This document shows, piece by piece, positions 28,207-29,799 of a stretch of DNA of 29,799 nt. Location: assembly GCF_001039355.2 (NCBI RefSeq), contig NW_019773581.1, forward strand, positions 503,828 through 533,626, written 5' to 3'. How positions within the stretch are numbered: position 1 is the first letter of the stretch; the number at the start of each line of letters is the position of its first letter. The DNA is from Lingula anatina. Taxonomy: Eukaryota > Brachiopoda > Lingulata > Lingulida > Lingulidae. Under the pieces are notes generated by a model. It worked only from the letters and a program-made list of their open reading frames with translations. It was not told the origin of the DNA and ran no database searches. The position numbers and the translations under genes are program-made.

Positions 28207-28486
28207 TGGTGTTTTCTTCTCCAAAATAGACATTAGACCAACTGTTTACGATAATAAAGACAATATGAATGACTGTTGAACTTACCTGCCAAATCTAACG
28301 AGCATTTCATAGTTTCTAAAATCAAAACTGTTAAGATAAACAGCGCCGACGTGGTGTGCCATGGCGCAATTTACCTGGAACCAATTCATCCCTCTTTCTT
28401 ACCTCCACTTCTAGGAGAGCTCATGTCAAGATGAGCCTGGATCATTTCTTGACAGGTACAGGTAGAGGACAAGCAAGGTTGACCCG

Positions 28487-28558
28487 GGCTCGGTAGCTCA
28501 GTTGGTTAGAGCAGTCGCATGGTTTGCGAAAGTCCCGGGTTCGAATCCCGGTCGAGCC
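28487..28558 (+). tRNA. tRNA-like module 2, putative anticodon GGT
   Basis: The best preserved copy. Acceptor GGCTCGG pairs with TCGAGCC (one G-U); D stem GCTC/GAGC; T arm CCGGG-TTCGAAT-CCCGG is perfect. The anticodon arm GTCGC-ATGGTTT-GCGAA has one G-A mismatch and a 7-nt loop with T33 and GGT at 34-36, which would read Thr ACC. A at 32, T at 37 and a 4-nt variable loop are atypical, and eukaryotes normally use AGT for this box. TTTT follows within 10 nt, as in a Pol III terminator. A SINE head or tRNA pseudogene is more likely than a true tRNA. Confidence 0.45.
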
Positions 28559-28820
28559 TGGTATTTTCTTCTCCAAAATAGACATTAGACCAACTGTTTA
28601 CGATAATAAAGACAATATGAATGACTGTCTTACGAGCATTTCATAGTTTCTGAAATCAAAAATGTTAAGATAAACAGCGCCGACGTGGTGTGCCATGGCG
28701 CAATTTACCTGGAACCAATTCACCCCTCTTTCTTACCTCCACTTCTAGGAGAGCTCATGTCAAGATGAGCCTGGATCATTTCTTGACAGGTACAGGTAGA
28801 GGACAAGCAAGGTTGGACTG

Positions 28821-28892
28821 GGCTCGGTAGCTCAGTTGGTTAGAACTGTCGCATGGTTTGCGAAAGTCCCGGGTTCGAATCCCGATCGTGCC
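28821..28892 (+). tRNA. tRNA-like module 3
   Basis: Same frame as module 2; A and B boxes intact, T stem CCGGG/CCCGA with one mismatch, acceptor 3' strand TCGTGCC with one mismatch, D stem AACT in place of AGCA. TTTT follows the module. Confidence 0.4.
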
Positions 28893-29162
28893 TGGTGTTT
28901 TCTTCCAAAATAGACATTAGACCAACTGTTTACGATAATAAAGACAATATGAATGACTGTTGAACTTACCTGACAAATCTAACGAGCATTTCATAGCTTC
29001 TAAATTCAAATTTGTTAAGATAAAAAGCGCCGACGTGGTGTGCCATGGCGCAATTTACCTGGAACCAATTCACCCCTCTTTCTTACCTCCACTTCTAGGA
29101 GAGCTCATGTCAAGATGAGCCTGGATCATAGCTACGGGTAGAGGACAAGCAAGGTTGACCCG

Positions 29163-29234
29163 GGCTCGGTAGCTCAGTTGGTTAGAACTGTCGCATGGTT
29201 TGCGAAAGTCCCGGGTTCGAATCCCGGTCGAGCC
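29163..29234 (+). tRNA. tRNA-like module 4
   Basis: Acceptor and T arm as intact as module 2; D stem carries GAAC in place of GAGC. The 3' tail has only TTT (GATGGTTTCT), so the Pol III terminator seen in the other modules is weakened. It ends the array. Confidence 0.4.
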
Positions 29235-29240
29235 TGATGG

Positions 29241-29405
29241 TTTCTCCCCGACGATTTAAATTTAAATTTAAAAGGCACTAAATAAGCTAATCTGACTATT
29301 GAGCTGGGCCAGTACAACTGATTAAGGATAGAAACGACTATTTTAAGGCTCTTTAAGGGGGATTTAAGCCAATTCCTAGACTGTTAAGCTTGGCCCGTAC
29401 ATAAA
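29241..29405. other. Right border of the tRNA-like array
   Basis: Contains a palindromic (ATTTAA)n run near 29256-29272, then 'ttttaaggctctttaagggggattt.agccaatt' that matches 27880-27925, the sequence left of the array. The same phrase therefore borders the array on both sides. Confidence 0.55.
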
Positions 29406-29799
29406 AAAAAAGCGAAAAGAACGGCTTTAGAAACATGAAAAGAAGGGCTTTAGAGACTTGAAAAGAAGCAAAAAGAAAGGCTTTAGAGACATGATAAGAG
29501 GGCGTTAGAGATGAAAAGAAGCGAAAAGAAGGGCGTGAGAGACATGAAATGAAGCGAAAAGAAGGGCTTTAGAGACATGAAAAGAGGGCGTTAGAGATAT
29601 AAAGAAGCGAAAAGAAGGGCGTGAGAGACATAAAAAGAAAGGAAAAGAAGGGCTTAAGAGACATGAAAAGAAGTGCTTAAGGGACAAAAAAGGAAGGAAA
29701 AGAAGGGCTTTAAAGACATGGAAAGGAAGGAAAAGAAGGGCTTAAGAGACATGAAAAGAGGGCGTTAGAGATATAAAGAAGCGAAAAGAAGGGCGTGAG
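29406..29799. repeat. Purine-rich GA minisatellite
   Basis: Built from GAAGCGAAAAGAAGGGC, 'tttagagacatgaaaag' and 'gagggcgttagagat(at)' words, with almost only purines on the plus strand. GAGGGCGTTAGAGAT recurs near 29498, 29585 and 29758, giving steps of about 87 and 173 bp. The block 29581-29626 repeats almost exactly from 29754 to the window end. It continues past the window. The minus-strand open frame of about 60 codons is a by-product of the repeat. Confidence 0.9.

Larger units (their letters stand above)
27905..29240. repeat. Tandem array of ~345-bp units with tRNA-like modules
   Basis: Four units anchored on GCCATGGCGC at 28006, 28358, 28692 and 29042 (steps 352, 334, 350 bp). Each unit contains 'cagcgccgacgtggtgtgccatgg', 'ggaaccaattca.ccctctttctt', 'gagctcatgtcaagatgagcctgg', a 72-nt tRNA-like module, and a TTTTCTTC tail with 'agacattagaccaactgttta'. 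The units are much more alike than those of the other arrays here, so this expansion is recent. Confidence 0.9.

Noticed and set aside
28135-29234. Calling four functional tRNA-Thr genes
   Set aside because: Mismatch in the anticodon stem, wrong bases at 32 and 37, short variable loop and repeat context favour tRNA-derived repeats.
29505-29687. Minus-strand frame with repeated Phe/Ser/His/Ala motif
   Set aside because: Direct translation of the GA minisatellite; no start context or domain.

Overview
This is a stretch of animal nuclear DNA, most likely from a marine invertebrate; the phylum cannot be fixed from sequence alone. It is AT-rich and intron-like in texture, and almost everything recognisable is repetitive: retrotransposons, miniature inverted-repeat elements (MITEs), satellites and tRNA-derived repeats. 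I see no intact host protein-coding gene, rRNA gene, CRISPR array or bacterial-type operon.

The best-preserved object is a complete DIRS-type tyrosine-recombinase retrotransposon at 3308-8172 (+). It has inverted terminal repeats, an internal complementary region (ICR) matching both outer ends without a mismatch, and three uninterrupted overlapping frames: a Gag-like protein, reverse transcriptase/RNase H with a methyltransferase-like tail, and a tyrosine recombinase. The Gag-to-RT overlap contains an in-phase T TTT TTA heptamer, and the RT frame has no ATG before its catalytic region, so a programmed -1 frameshift is the simplest reading. The recombinase frame has its own ATG in a strong Kozak context.

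Layout: 1-1675, first block of a diverged repeat family (here R1) with a MITE; 1676-2440, two ~375-bp tandem units; 3308-8172, the DIRS element; 8664-9143, a long foldback element; 10336-10549, a second MITE copy; 11780-13000, a ~195-bp satellite; 13801-15125, a ~146-bp satellite whose monomers carry nuclear-receptor-type AGGTCA direct repeats; 16053-16895, a ~165-bp array with poly-G runs; 17290-19386 and 24086-26769, two more R1 blocks that share a duplicated ~2-kb segment; 19387-24041 (-), a degenerate non-LTR retrotransposon (LINE) lying between those blocks and itself interrupted by a small DNA transposon at 22359-22526; 27138-27613, a short direct duplication; 27640-29240, a tandem array with four 72-nt tRNA-like modules; 29406-29799, a purine-only-strand minisatellite running off the window.

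How the pieces relate: the LINE is dead (nonsense codons, frameshifts, missing YADD block, insertion) and the MITEs are non-autonomous, whereas the DIRS element looks young and potentially competent. A single N at 26770 lies where R1 sequence stops, so the order of sequence across it should be treated with caution.
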